Origin: Stomoxys calcitrans
Taxonomy: Eukaryota > Arthropoda > Insecta > Diptera > Muscidae
Assembly: GCF_963082655.1 (NCBI RefSeq)
Contig: NC_081555.1
Location: 19,774,378 to 19,838,377, forward strand
Direction: 5' to 3'
DNA: 64,000 nt
Under the pieces are notes generated by a model. It worked only from the letters and a program-made list of their open reading frames with translations, made no database searches and had not been told where the DNA came from. Position numbers and translations under genes: made by a program. Shown here in pieces: positions 1 to 11,712 of this stretch. Each line of letters begins with the position of its first letter. Within the stretch, counting starts at the first letter, position 1.

Positions 1-700
1 GCTGAATTGAAGTTTTCCTAAAGGAAAACCTTATTCAGCCAGGCTGAATTGAAGTTTTCCTAAAGGAAAACCTTATTCAGCCAGGCTGAATTGAAGTTTT
101 CCTAAAGGAAAACCTTATTCAGCCAGGCTGAATTGAAGTTTTCCTAAAGGAAAACCTTATTCAGCCAGGCAGAATTGAAGTTTTCCTAAAGGAAAACCTT
201 ATTCAGCCAGGCTGAATTGAAGTTTTCCTAAAATAAAACCTTATTCAGCCAGGCTGAATTGAAGTTTTCCTAAAGGAAAACCTCATTCAGCCAGGCTGAA
301 TTGAAGTTTTCCTATAGAAAACCTCATTCAGCCAGGCTGAATTGAAGTTTTCCTATAGAAAACCTCATTCAGCCAGGCTGAATTGAAGTTTTCCTATAGA
401 AAACCTCATTCAGCCGGGCTGAATTGAAGTTTTCCTATAGAAAACCTCATTCAGCCGGGCTGAATTGAAGTTTTCCTATAGAAAACCTCATTCAGCTGGG
501 CTGAATTGAAGTTTTCCTATAGAAAACCTCATTCAGCCAGGCTGAATTGAAGTTTTCCTATAGAAAACCTCATTCAGCCGGGCTGAATTGAAGTTTTCCT
601 ATAGAAAATCTCATTCAGCCGGGCTGAATTGAAGTTTTCCTATAGAAAACCTCATTCAGCCAGGCTGAATTGAAGTTTTCCTATAGAAAAACCCCATTCA

Positions 701-750
701 GCCAAGCAGAATTTAAGTTTTCCTATAGGAAAACTTCAATTCTGCTTGGC
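701..750. repeat. 50-bp palindrome inside the satellite
   Basis: A near-perfect 50-bp inverted repeat centred between 725 and 726, running from GCCAAGCAGAATT to its complement with one mismatch. It differs from ordinary units, whose two halves differ by one or two bases. It is followed by a scrambled 24-bp stretch before the regular array resumes, so it looks like a point where half-units of opposite orientation were joined. Confidence 0.9.
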
Positions 751-2592
751 TGAAAACCTGAAAACCTTATTCAGCCAGGCTGAATTGAAGTTTTCCTAAC
801 GGAAAACCTTATTCAGCCAGGCTGAATTGAAGTTTTCCTAAAGGAAAACCTTATTCAGCCAGGCTGAATTGAAGTTTTCCTAAAGGAAAACCTTATTCAG
901 AAAGGCTGAATTGAAGTTTTCTTAAAGGAAAACCTTATTCAGCCAGGCTGAATTGAAGTTTTCCTAAAGGAAAACCTTATTCAGCCAGGCTGAATTGAAG
1001 TTTTCCTAAAGGAAACCTTATTCAGCCAGGCTGAATTGAAGTTTTCCTAAAGGAAAACCTTATTCAGCCAGGCTGAATTGAAGTTTTCCTAAAGGAAAAC
1101 CTTATTCAGCCAGGCTGAATTGAAGTTTTCCTAAAGGAAAACCTTATTCAGCCAGGCTGAATTGAAGTTTTCCTAAAGGAAAACCTTATTCAGCCAGGCT
1201 GTATTGAAGTTTTCCTAAAGGAAAACCTTATTCAGCCAGGCTGAATTGAAGTTTTCCTAAAGGAAAACCTTATTCAGCCAGGCTGAATTGAAGTTTTCCT
1301 AAAGGAAAACCTTATTCAGCCAGGCTGAATTGAAGTTTTCCTAACGGAAAACCTTATTCAGCCAGGCTGAATTGAAGTTTTCCTAACGGAAAACCTTATT
1401 CAGCCAGGCTGAATTGAAGTTTTCCTAACGGAAAACCTTATTCAGCCAGGCTGAATTGAAGTTTTCCTAAAGGAAAACCTTATTCAGCCAGGCTGAATTG
1501 AAGTTTTCCTAAAGGAAAACCTTATTCAGCCAGGCTGAATTGAAGTTTTTCTATAGGAAAACCTTATTCAGCCAGGCTGAATTGAAGTTTTCCTATAGGA
1601 AAACCTTATTCAGCCAGGCTGAATTGAAGTTTTCCTATAGGAAAACCTTATTCAGCCAGGCTGAATTGAAGTTTTCCTATAGGAAAACCTTATTCAGCCT
1701 GAATTTAAGTTTTCCTATAGGAAAACCTCATTCAGCCAGGCTGAATTGAAGTTTTCCTATAGGAAAACCTTATTCAGCCAGGCTGAATTGAAATTTTCCT
1801 GTAGGAAAACCTTATTCAGCCAGGCTGAATTGAAGTTTTCCTATAGGAAAACCTTATTCAGCCAGGCTGAATTGAAGTTTTCCCATAGGAAAACCTCATT
1901 CAGCCAGGCTGAATTGAAGTTTTCCTATAGAAAACCTCATTCAGCCAGGCTGAATTGAAGTTTTCCTATAGAAAACCTCATTCAGCCAGGCTGAATTGAA
2001 GTTTTCCCATAGGAAAACCTCATTCAGCCAGGCTGAATTGAAGTTTTCCTATAGGAAAACCTCATTCAGCCAGGCTGAATTGAAGTTTTCCCATAGGAAA
2101 ACCTCATTCAGCCAGGCTGAATTGAAGTTTTCCCATAGGAAAACCTCATTCAGCCAGGCTGAATTGAAGTTTTCCCATAGGAAAACCTCATTCAGCCAGG
2201 CTGAATTGAAGTTTTCCCATAGGAAAACCTCATTCAGCCAGGCTGAATTGAAGTTTTCCTATAGAAAACCTCATTCAGCCAGGCTGAATTGAAGTTTTCC
2301 TATAGAAAACCTCATTCAGCCAGGCTGAATTGAAGTTTTCCTATAGAAAACCTCATTCAGCCAGGCTGAATTGAAGTTTTCCTATAGAAAACCTCATTCA
2401 GCCAGGCTGAATTGAAGTTTTCCTATAGAAAACCTCATTCAGCCAGGCTGAATTGAAGTTTTCCTATAGAAAACCTCATTCAGCCAGGCTGAATTGAAGT
2501 TTTCCTATAGAAAACCTCATTCAGCCAGGCTGAATTGAAGTTTTCCTATAGAAAACCTCATTCAGCCAGGCTGAATTGAAGTTTTCCTATAG

Positions 2593-2642
2593 AGCCTGGC
2601 TGAATGAGGTTTTCCTATAGGAAAACCTCATTCAGCCAGGCT
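2593..2642. repeat. Perfect 50-bp palindrome inside the satellite
   Basis: A perfect 50-bp palindrome centred between 2617 and 2618, beginning AGCCTGGCTGAATGAGG. The left half equals the complement of the usual right half of a unit, so two right halves meet head to head here. It also marks the boundary between a 41-bp-unit block to the left and a 42-bp-unit block to the right. Confidence 0.92.
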
Positions 2643-2927
2643 GAATTGAAGTTTTCCTATAGGAAAACCTCATTCAGCCAGGCTGAATTGAAGTTTTCCT
2701 ATAGGAAAACCTCATTCAGCCAGGCTGAATTGAAGTTTTCCTATAGGAAAACCTCATTCAGCCAGGCTGAATTGAAGTTTTCCTATAGGAAAACCTCATT
2801 CAGCCAGGCTGAATTGAAGTTTTCCTATAGGAAAACCTCATTCAGCCAGGCTGAATTGAAGTTTTCCTTTAGGAAAACCTCATTCAGCCAGGCTGAATTG
2901 AAGTTTTCCTTAAGAAAACTTTATGAA

Positions 2928-4026
2928 AACTTTTTTTTTTATTTTTATTCAGTTTTTCGAAGGCTTTTGATTAATTATGCCAAATATTCTAGGAAATACT
3001 ATGTCATGTTAAAGGCCTTCCATCAAAATCATTTTAAGGAAAATCATGGCAGCCTTGACTGAGATACACAAAAATTCAATTTTTCCCTGCGAAAAACTAT
3101 CAAAAATGATTAATTGACAGCGATTTGTGATGCATAACTTTTGGCCATAAAGCTTGCCATGACATTTGACAATCAGTCATTGAGTAAAAATTGATAAATA
3201 AATCCATAACGGGACGGTTGATTTATTTTGGGGTTTTGATTCAATTTATAGAAGTGCTCAAAGCAGCCATGAATAGTCACAAAATTCGAAGGGGAGTTAT
3301 GGGTTATGGGCTTTGTTTTAAAAATCAATTTGCTGGGAATTAGGTAGGCAATTGTGCTGGCATTCAATGGAAAAGCAATAACTATGGACTCTTGTCCAGG
3401 GAAACCTTCACTGGGATACCCAACCAAACGACGGTGTGAAATCACTGATTTTACTCAAATTGCCAAAAGATCGCATATTGGGTACTCAAGATTATTGAAA
3501 AATTTTCCAAATATCAATTCGCTTCAGTAAGAACATCCGATGGAAGGACAGACGGACAGGGGAAACCTACATACTGGCAGATTCATTGAAAGATGGTATT
3601 AAGGAAAGGCAGACAGATGGACGGACAGTTCCACAGACAGACAGACAAGACTATATCACTGCAGACTTCGATTCTCATCTATTGGTTCTATCTCTCTACC
3701 TTCTTCTTTTATTCTGTGGCGTTATACTTAAAAAAAAAAAATACAACACAAATCAAATTAGCCAAGCTTAGCATATTCTCCATATAAACACCCGAGGGGG
3801 GATTAATAGGAAATTTCCATAAATAGAATTTATAAGTGATTATAAATTATTCAAAAGCTACTGCATTAGAGCTTGTTTTTCCTGCATATCAAGAAACAAG
3901 CCAGGAAAAGACAAGGAGTAAGTGTAGAAAAAAAAACAATTTAATGAAAATTTATAACTTTAAGCATAACATCGCTCCAATGAAATCAACAACAAGCAAA
4001 ACGGCCATGTGAAACACATCGTTCTG
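2928..4026. other. No recognisable gene
   Basis: AT-rich sequence. The open frames here (for example 3173-3445 on the minus strand, about 90 codons) match no family I know and show no domain or signal peptide. Scattered GACAGACGGACAG-type runs at 3546-3560 and 3608-3650 resemble the microsatellite core of A elements and may be a worn remnant. Confidence 0.5.
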
Positions 4027-5990
4027 TTTTTTATACCCATCACCATACAATGGGAGTATGGTCATTTTGTCATTCTGTTTGTAACTCCTCGAAACAGTCG
4101 TCTCAGACCCCATAAAGTATATATATTCTTGATCGCCAGGACATTTTATATCAATCTAAGGTTTGCCCAAAAAGTAATTGCGGATTTTTTAAAAGAAAGT
4201 AAATGCATTTTTAATAGAACTTAGAATGAACTTTAATCAAATATACTTTTTTTACACTTTTTTTCTAAAGCAAGCTAAAAGTCACAGCTGATAACTGACA
4301 GAAGAAAGAAAGCAATTACAGAGTCACAAGCTGTGAAAAAATTTGTCAAAGCCGACGATATGAAAAATCCGCAATTACTTTTTGGGCAACCAATACCCAT
4401 GTCCGTCAGTCTGTACGTCCGTATGTCCGTCCGTCCGTCTGTCTGCCAAAAGCACGCTAACTTTCGAAGGAATAAAGCTAGCCGCTTGAAATTTTGCACA
4501 TATATTGCCTATAGGTGTAGGTCAGTTGGGATTGAAAATGGGCCATATCGGTCCATGTTTTGATATAGCTGCCATATAAACCGATCTGGGGTCTTGACTA
4601 CTTGAGCCTCTAGAGGGCGCAATTTTAGTCCGATTTGACTGTAAATTTGCACGTGGTGTTTTGGTAACACTTCCAACAACTATGGTAAGTATGGTTCAAA
4701 TCGGTTCATAACCTGATATAGCTGTTATATAAACCGATCTGGGGTCTTGACTTCTTGAGCCTCTAGAGGGCGCTATTCCTATCCGATTTGGCAGGAATTT
4801 TGCATGACGCATTTCGTGGCAACTTCCAACAACTATGGTAGGTATGGTTCAAATCGGTTCATAACCTGATATAGCTGCCATATAAACCGATCTGGGGTCT
4901 TGACTTCTTGACCCTCTAGAAGGCGCAATTTTAGTTAGATTTGGCTGAAATTTTGCAAGAGATGTTTTGTTATGATTTTCAGCATTTGTGCCATGTATGG
5001 CTCAAATCGGTCCATAACCTCATATAGCTGTCATATAAACCGATCTGGGGTCTTGACTTCTTGAACCTCTAGAGGGCAATTCTATCCGATTTTGCTGAAA
5101 TTTTGCATGACACATTTCGTCGCAACTTCCAACAACTATGCCAAGTATAAGTAAAATAGGTTCATAACCTGATATAGCTGTTATATAAACCGATCTGGGG
5201 TCTTGACTTCTTGAGCCTCTAGAGGGCGCAATTCCTATCCGATTTGGCTGAAATTTTGCATGACGCATTTCGTCGCAACTTCCAAAAACTGTGCTATGTA
5301 TGACTCAAATCGGTTTATAACCTGATATAGCTGTCATACAATCAGATCTGGGGTCTTGACTTCTTGACCCTCGAGAGGGCGCAATTCCTTTCCGATTTGG
5401 CTGAAATTTTGCATGACGTGTTTCGTTATGAATTTCAACAACTGTGCAAAGAATGATTCAAATCGGTACTGAACCTGATATAGCTGCCATATAAACCGAT
5501 CTGGGGTCTTGACTTCTTGAGCCTCTATAGGGTGCAATTATTATCTGATTTGGGTGAAATTTGTACAACATGACCTTCAACATACGTGTCAAATATGGTC
5601 TAAATCGTTCTATAGCCTAATACAGCTCCCCTATAAAACGATCTCCCTATTTAAGTTTTTGAGCCCTTAAAGGGCGCAGTTCTTATTTTGTGCCTCACAA
5701 CATCTGTGTTAAGTTCGGTCCAAATCGGTCAAGAACATGATATAGCTCCCATATAAACCGATCTCACGATTTGACTTCTTGAGCCTTACAAGCCGCTGTT
5801 TTTGTCCGATTTGGCACACAGTTTTCTATAAAGACTGCCAACAACTGTGTCAAGTTCGGTCCAAATCGGTCAAGAGCATGATATCGCTCCCATATAAACC
5901 GATCTTCCGATTTAACTTCTTGAGCCCTTTCAAATCGGTCTATAACCACATATAGCTCCCATATTTTAGCAGAATCCATGGTGGTGGCTT
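4027..5990 (-). mobile_element. A1: mini-me/DINE-1-like element, minus
   Basis: The left edge is the TATACCCATCACCAT inverted motif. It is followed by the conserved block ending in a TA-rich run, a short core, and a (GTCY)n run at 4400-4442. The rest is about ten ~153-bp direct repeats, each carrying GATATAGCTGCCATATAAAC and a form of CCTCTAGAGGGCGC. The partner motif CCATGGTGGTGG lies near 5978, but the hairpin end is missing; B1 starts there instead. A MITE (4157-4395) sits between the conserved block and the GTCY run. Long open frames across the repeats are artefacts of the 153-bp period. Confidence 0.85.
4157..4395 (-). mobile_element. MITE copy 1, mariner type, in A1
   Basis: About 239 bp bounded by TA, with terminal inverted repeats of about 30 bp that include GCCCAAAAAGTAATTGCGG. 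It has no coding capacity. The interior reads in the orientation beginning AAAAGAAAGTAAATGC. It is nested in A1, so it is younger than A1. Confidence 0.93.
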
Positions 5991-6003
5991 GGGAACCCAC
6001 CGG

Positions 6004-7012
6004 CTGTGGTACAGGGTATTATAACTTAGTGCATTTGTTTGTAACGCCCAGAAAGAAGAGAGCTCGACCCATTGATAGGTATACCGAAGGACACAGAATC
6101 ACTTTCTGATTTGAATTATCTATGTCCGTCTGTCCGTCTGCCCATGTTAATTTGTGTACAAATCACAGCTCGCAATTTTCATCCGATCTTCTTCAAATTT
6201 GGTACTGGCATTTTCTTCGGCCTGGAGACGAAGCCTATTGAAATTGGAAGAAAATCGGTTCAGATTTGGATATAGCTCCCATATACATGTTCGTCCGATT
6301 TGCAGTAATAACGCAATAAAATGGTCATTTGTTAACCGATTCTCTCGAAATTTGGCATAAACGATTTTCTCAAGACTCTTGACATTATTGGTGAATTTTA
6401 TAGAAATCGGTTCAGATTTAGATATAGCTGTCATATATGTATATCACCGGATTTTCACTCCTTTAGCCACTGCAAGCGTATTCATAGAACAATCTTGCTA
6501 ACATTTTGCACAACGCTTTCCTCAACAACTACCACCTTATCTAAGAAATTTGGTCGAAATCGGTTCAGATTTAGATATAGCTCCCATGGGTTGCCCAAAA
6601 AGTAATTGCGGATTTTTCATATAGTCGGCGTTGACAAATTTTTTCACAGCTTGCGACTCTGTAATTTCATTCTTTCTTCTGTCAGTTATCAGCTGTTACT
6701 TTTAGCTTGCTTTAGAAAAAAAGTGTAAAAAAAGTATATTTGATTAAAGTTCATCCTAAGTTCTATTAAAAATGCATTTACTTTCTTTTAAAAAATCCGC
6801 AATAACTTTTTGGGCAACCCAATATATGTCCGTAGTTATTACAGTTTGAACATATTTGCTAGAAAATTGATACGGATTGTTTAATAACCCATTTGAAAAC
6901 ATTCGTCGAAGTCCAACGGAATTGGTTGAGAATGAGATATAACTCCCCACTTTGTGCTTATAGGGTAGCACCGCCCAACTTTTGCCATTGCTTACTGGTT
7001 TTTTTTTTTCTC
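6004..7012 (-). mobile_element. B1: B-family element, minus
   Basis: Begins TGTGGTACAGGGTATTATAA, the inverted motif of the B right end. It continues with the conserved block (CTATGTCCGTCTGTCCGTCTG) and ~152-bp repeats carrying GATATAGCTCCCATAT. It ends at the B left terminus with GTAGCACCGCCCAACTTTTG and CTTACTGG at 6965-7000. A MITE is nested at 6586-6824. The layout matches family A although the sequence differs in most positions. Confidence 0.82.
6586..6824 (+). mobile_element. MITE copy 2, in B1
   Basis: About 239 bp with the family's terminal repeats (GGGTTGCCCAAAAAGTAATT at left, complement at right). The interior begins CATATAGTCGGCG. It splits B1 within a GATATAGCTCCCATAT motif. Confidence 0.94.
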
Positions 7013-7543
7013 TCCACAAAGTCCAACTGTGAAAACAGGAAAATCCTGATTGTAAGATGCTTAAGAATATGGTAACAACTTTAATTCATGGCAGATTATT
7101 GTTGTTGCCGCTAATGTTGTTTGTTGTTATTCACGTATTAAGTTGTATCCTGTTGATGGTAAAATGTGATAGCTATCTTGGCTTTTTAGTCACAGCAATG
7201 GACTTGGGCATTTCCTTCCGGTAAGTGAAACAGAATAAAAAAACAGAAAAAATTAAAAAAAAACAACTTTAGAATTTTTTTCTTTATTTGTTATGAATAA
7301 ATGGGAGGTGTAGGCCACGTTGTCTTTCTACACACGCCGCAATGTTTTTTTATTAGGCTCTTTATACATATTCTGTTTTTGTTGAGGGGACCTATCCTGC
7401 GGAAAATGGAAACAAATTAATAGTTTTCAAAAAAAAAAACTGAATTCCAATGACAATTCGGCAAATTTAGCTGACAAGTCAACACGGACATAAATGTGAG
7501 GTGAATTTATAAAGAAAAGGCGGAAGTCCTATAGAGCCAATAA
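7013..7543. other. No recognisable gene
   Basis: AT-rich sequence with homopolymer A and T runs and a short TTGTTGTT-rich patch near 7100. I see no coding domain or repeat family. Confidence 0.5.
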
Positions 7544-7782
7544 TATGGTTGCCCAAAAAGTAATTGCGGATTTTTCATATAGTCGGCGTTGACAAATTTT
7601 TTCACAGCTTGTGACTCTGTAATTGCATTCTTTCTTCTGTCAGTTATCAGCTGTTACTTTTAGCTTGCTTTAGAAAAAAAGTGTAAAAAAGTATATTTGA
7701 TTAAAGTTCATTCTAAGTTTTATTAAAAATGCATTTACTTTCTTTTAAAAAATCCGCAATTACTTTTTGGGCAACCCAATAT
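7544..7782 (+). mobile_element. MITE copy 3
   Basis: About 239 bp, plus orientation. The left terminal repeat is slightly degraded (TATGGTTGCCC), the right one is intact. It is followed by ATACCCTACATCTGCATTAT at about 7785-7812, which matches the B left-end region, so it probably sits in a scrap of a B element. Confidence 0.93.
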
Positions 7783-7828
7783 AATACCCTACATCTGCAT
7801 TATAAGTATAATTAAGGAGCTATCATTA

Positions 7829-7932
7829 GGTTGGGTTAGGTTAGGTTGTAAAGAAGGTGCGGTTATTAATCCACCCAATGTCATTATGGACATACACCTG
7901 AGCCAGTAATCGGCTCGCTGTGCGCTCTTAAT
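7829..7932 (-). mobile_element. Non-LTR retrotransposon 3' tail relic
   Basis: Contains GGTTGGGTTAGGTTAGG at the left and AGCCAGTAATCGGCTCG near the right. The same sequence follows the end of the retrotransposon reading frame in the minus-strand relic NL8 (62328-62440). I read this as a short 3'-untranslated piece from the same or a related family. Confidence 0.6.
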
Positions 7933-7936
7933 ACAA

Positions 7937-9393
7937 AACAAGTAAGAGCTTGCTAAGTTCGGCCGGGCCAAATTTTATATACCCTCCACCATGCATCGAA
8001 TTTGTTGAGTTCTTTGCGCGGTATCCCTTTTTAGGCAAACGGAGAAAATCTAATAAGAACTGTTATGCCATTGGAGCTATATCATGTTATAGTCCAATTC
8101 GGACCATAAATGAATGCTGAACATTGTAGAAGTCATTGTGTAAAATTTCAGTTCATTCGGTTAAGAATTGCGCCTTGTAGGGGCTCAAGAAGCAAAATTG
8201 GCAGATCGGTTTATATGGAAGCTGTATCAAGCTATTGATCAATTCAGACCATATTGGACATGTGTGTTGAAGGTCATGAGAGAAGCCGTTGTACAAAACT
8301 TCTGCCAAATCGGATGAGAATTGCGCCCTCTAGAGGCTCACGAAGTCAAGACTCAAGATCGGTTTATATGGCAGCTATATCAAAACATTGACCGATTTGA
8401 ACCATACTTAAAGCAGTTATTTAAAGTTATAACAAAACACCTCATGCAAAATTTCATCCAAATCGGATGAGAATTGCGCCCTCTAGAGGCTCAAGAAGTC
8501 AAGACCTTAGATCGGTTTATATGGCAGCTATATCAAAACATGGGCCGATTCGAACCATATTTGGCACAGTTGTTGGAAAACATAACCGAACACCTCTTGC
8601 AAAATTTCATTCAAATCGGATGAGAATTGCGCCCTCTAGTGGCTCAAGAAGTCAAGACCCAAGATCGGTTTATATGGTAGCTATATAAAAACATCGACCG
8701 ATTTAAACCATACTTAACACAGTTGTTGGAAGTCATACCAGAACACCACGTGCAAAATTTCAGTCAAATCGGACTGGAATTGCGCCCTCTAGAGGCTCAA
8801 GAAGTCAAGACCCCAGATCGGTGTATATGGCAGCTATATCAAAACATGGACCGATTTGAATCATACTTAACACAGTTGTTGGAAGTCATAACTAAACACC
8901 TCACGCACAATTTCAGCGAAATTGGATGAGAATTGCGCCCTCTAGAGGCTCAAGAAGTCAAGACACAAGATCGGTGTATATGGCAGCTATAGCGAAACAT
9001 AGTCCGATTTGAATCATACTTAACACAGTTGTTGGAAGTGATACCAGAACACCACGTGCAAAATTTCAGTCAAATCGGACAAGAATTGCGCCCTCTAGAG
9101 GCTCAAGAAGTCAAGACCCCAGATCGGTTTATATGGTAGCTATATCATGGACCGATTTTGGTCCATTTACAATCCCAACCGACCTACACTGCCAAAAAGT
9201 ATTCGTGCAAAATTTCAAGCGGCTAGCTTTACTTCTTCGAAAGTTAGCGTGCTCTCGACAGACAGACGGACGGACGGACATGGCTAGATTGACATTAAAT
9301 GTCACTTCGAGTAGTGTCATTTCGAGTAGTTACAAACAGAATGACGAAATTAGTATACCCCCATCCTATGATGGAAGGTATAAAAATCAATTT
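7937..9393 (+). mobile_element. A2: mini-me/DINE-1-like element, complete
   Basis: Starts AACAAGTAAGAGCTTGCTAA, then the hairpin GTTCGGCCGGGCC and TATACCCTCCACCAT. After a unique left block come about six repeats. The GCGCCC motif recurs at 8323, 8476 and 8629, an exact 153-bp spacing. A short GACAGACGGACGG run (9257-9278) and CATGGCTAGAT lead to the right end, GGTATAAAAAT. Open frames of 60-75 codons repeat with the monomer and are not genes. The right end runs straight into C1. Confidence 0.9.
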
Positions 9394-10705
9394 GTGTTTG
9401 TTTGTCTTGAAATTTTCACAGATAGCGTATAATGATACTAGGGTACTACATTTTTTGATATCTGAAGGGGGAACGGACCCTCCCCCTTACCCTAATTTTC
9501 AGAAACGCCAGATATTGGAGATGGGTGGTACGATTTAAGCGAAATTTTTTGTGCACTCATATAGTACCCTAAATATTTTGTATCCAAATTTCGGATGGGG
9601 TACTTAGGGGGGACGCCCCACCCTAAAACCTATCAAGCATATATTTAGGCCAATCACGACAATATGGGACTCAAATGAAAGGTATTTAGGATAAGAAACC
9701 TTATCTGATATCCAATTGTCAGACCAAGTGTTAGGGAGACCACCCCAACCCCCAAAACACCCCTAAATCGGACCATGGCAATATGGGACTCAAATGGAAG
9801 GTATTTACGAGTAAATTACGAATTTTATATCCAAATGTGGGACCACGTTACTGGGGATCCACCCTTCCCCCAAGACACCCCCCAAAACATGACTTTTTAC
9901 TGACTATGAAATAAAAGCTATTTGAGTGAAAAATACGAATCTAATATCCAAATGTGGGACCAAGTGTTTGAGGGGGCCGCCCCTCCTCAAACACATGCCC
10001 CAAAGAGGATTAATTATGACCATATCAATATGGGGCTCAAATTAAAGGTCTTTGGGAGATAAGTACGAATCTGATATCAATATTTGGGAAAAAGTTTCTA
10101 TGGGGCCACCCTACCCCCATAACACCATCCAAATAGGAATTATTTGCTGATCATTGCAATGTGGGGCTTAGATAAAAGGTATTTTAGAGTAGAACACGAA
10201 TCTTATATTTATTTTCAAGGCCAAACACCCCCAAGCCGATCATGTTTGCCGACTATGGAAATATGGGGCTCAAATTAAAGGTATTTGGGAGAAGTCCACG
10301 TATCTGATATCAATATTAGGTACCAACTGTCTAGGGTACTTCCCATCACCATAACAACCCCCAAATATGACGCATTTGCTCACCAAAACAATTTGGGTCT
10401 TCAAGACAGTGGAGCTCGATATTGATAGTTTTTGTTGACCATACCCCAAACCGGACATATTTGCTGACTTTTGCAATAAGGGGCTTAAATGAAAGGTATT
10501 TGAGATTTGAAAATGAATTTGATATCTAATTTCGAGGCCAATGTCAATATGGGTTTCAAATAAATGATATATAGTTACATGAGAATTGAGCATGTAGCTG
10601 ATATTTTTTAAGGGCTTTGTGTTTGGGGGACCACCCCACTCACCACAACACCCCCAAATCGAGCATATTTACCGACCATGTCAATGTGGGGCTCATATGA
10701 AAATG
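9394..10705 (+). mobile_element. C1: C-family repeat element
   Basis: Starts CAATTTGTGTTTGTTTGTC immediately after the A2 right end, then a conserved block with TTTTCACAGATAG and GACCCTCCCCCTTA. It continues as irregular ~120-130-bp repeats built around GGGGCTCAAAT, AAGGTATTT and CCACCCCA. Sharp change to A-family sequence near 10706. No coding capacity. Family not recognised. The same order of blocks recurs in C2 and C3. Confidence 0.8.
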
Positions 10706-11712
10706 AAACCCGCTTGAAATTTTGCATAAATACTTCTTATTAGTGTAGGTCGGTTGGGATTGTAAATGAGCCAAATCGGTCCATGTTTTGATATAGCTGC
10801 CATATAAACCGATCTGGGATCTTGACTTCTTGAGCCTCTAGAGGGCGCAATTCTCATCCGATTTGACTGAAATTTTGCGCGTGGTGTTTTGGTATCACTT
10901 CCACTAACTGTGCAAAGTATGGTTCAAATCGGTATATAACCTGATATAGCTGCCATATAAACCGATCTTGGGTCTTGACTTCTTGCGCCCCTAGAGGGCG
11001 CAAATCTCATCCGATTTGACTGAAATTTTGCACGTGGTGTTTTGGTATCACTTCCAACATCTGCACAAAATATGGTTCAAATCTGTCTATGTTTTGATAT
11101 AGCTGCCATATAAACCGATCTTGGGTCTTGACTTCTTGCGCCTCTAGAGGGCGCAATTCTCATCCGATTTGACTGAAATTTTGCACGTGGTGTTTTGGTA
11201 TTACTTTCAACAACTGGGCTAAGTATGGTTCAAATCGATCCATGTTTTGATATAGCTGCCATATAAACCGATCTAGGGTCTTGACATCTTGAACCTCTAG
11301 AGGGCGCATTTCTCATCCGATTTGGCTGAAATTCGGTATGAGGTGTTTTATTATGACTTCCAATAACTGTGCTAGGTATGACGCAAATCGGTACATAACC
11401 TGATATAGCTGCCATATAAACCGATCTGGGATCTTGACTTCTGGAGCCTCTAGAGGGCGCAATTCTCATCGGATTTGGAAGAAATTTTGTACAACGGCTT
11501 CTCTCATTACCTTCAACATACGTGTCTAATATGGTCGGAATTGATCAAAAGCTTGATAAAGCTCCCATATAATCCGATCTCCCGCTTTTGCTTCTTGAGC
11601 CCCAATTCTTATCCGAATGAACTGAAATATTGCACAATGACTTCTACAATGTTCAGCATTCATTTATGGCTCGAATCAGACTATAACTTGAAATAGCTCC
11701 AATATAAAGTAA
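10706..11712 (-). mobile_element. A3: partial A element, minus
   Basis: Begins inside A at CCGCTTGAAATTTTGC, lacking the right terminus and microsatellite, and carries about six 153-bp repeats. It stops near 11712 without the hairpin end. The start abuts C1 with no spacer. Confidence 0.82.

Larger units (their letters stand above)
1..2927. repeat. 42-bp palindromic satellite array
   Basis: About 70 head-to-tail copies of a 42-bp unit, cut by the left window edge. Unit starts lie at 1, 43 and 85. Some blocks use a 41-bp form lacking one G. In the CTATAGG version about 40 of 42 bases form a near-perfect dyad: GGCTGAAT at one side, ATTCAGCC at the other, and GTTTTCCTATAGGAAAAC at the centre, with one or two mismatches between. 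Because 42 is a multiple of three, blocks with CTATAGG give spurious open frames of a 14-residue repeat (for example 1540-1749 and 2604-3062). Blocks with CTAAAGG carry an in-frame stop. I see no start context or family that would make these proteins real. Confidence 0.97.

Noticed and set aside
1..2927. Possible CRISPR array because of regular short repeats
   Set aside because: There are no unique spacers between the units, and the context is eukaryotic.
1540..3062. Open frames of a 14-residue repeat that look like a repetitive structural protein
   Set aside because: They are the translation of a 42-bp satellite, interrupted wherever the CTAAAGG subtype or a 41-bp unit occurs. No signal peptide, start context or non-repeat domain.
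3540..3660. A complete additional mini-me element suggested by GACAGACGGACAG runs
   Set aside because: No terminal motif, hairpin, core or 153-bp repeat is found around it. At most a worn scrap.
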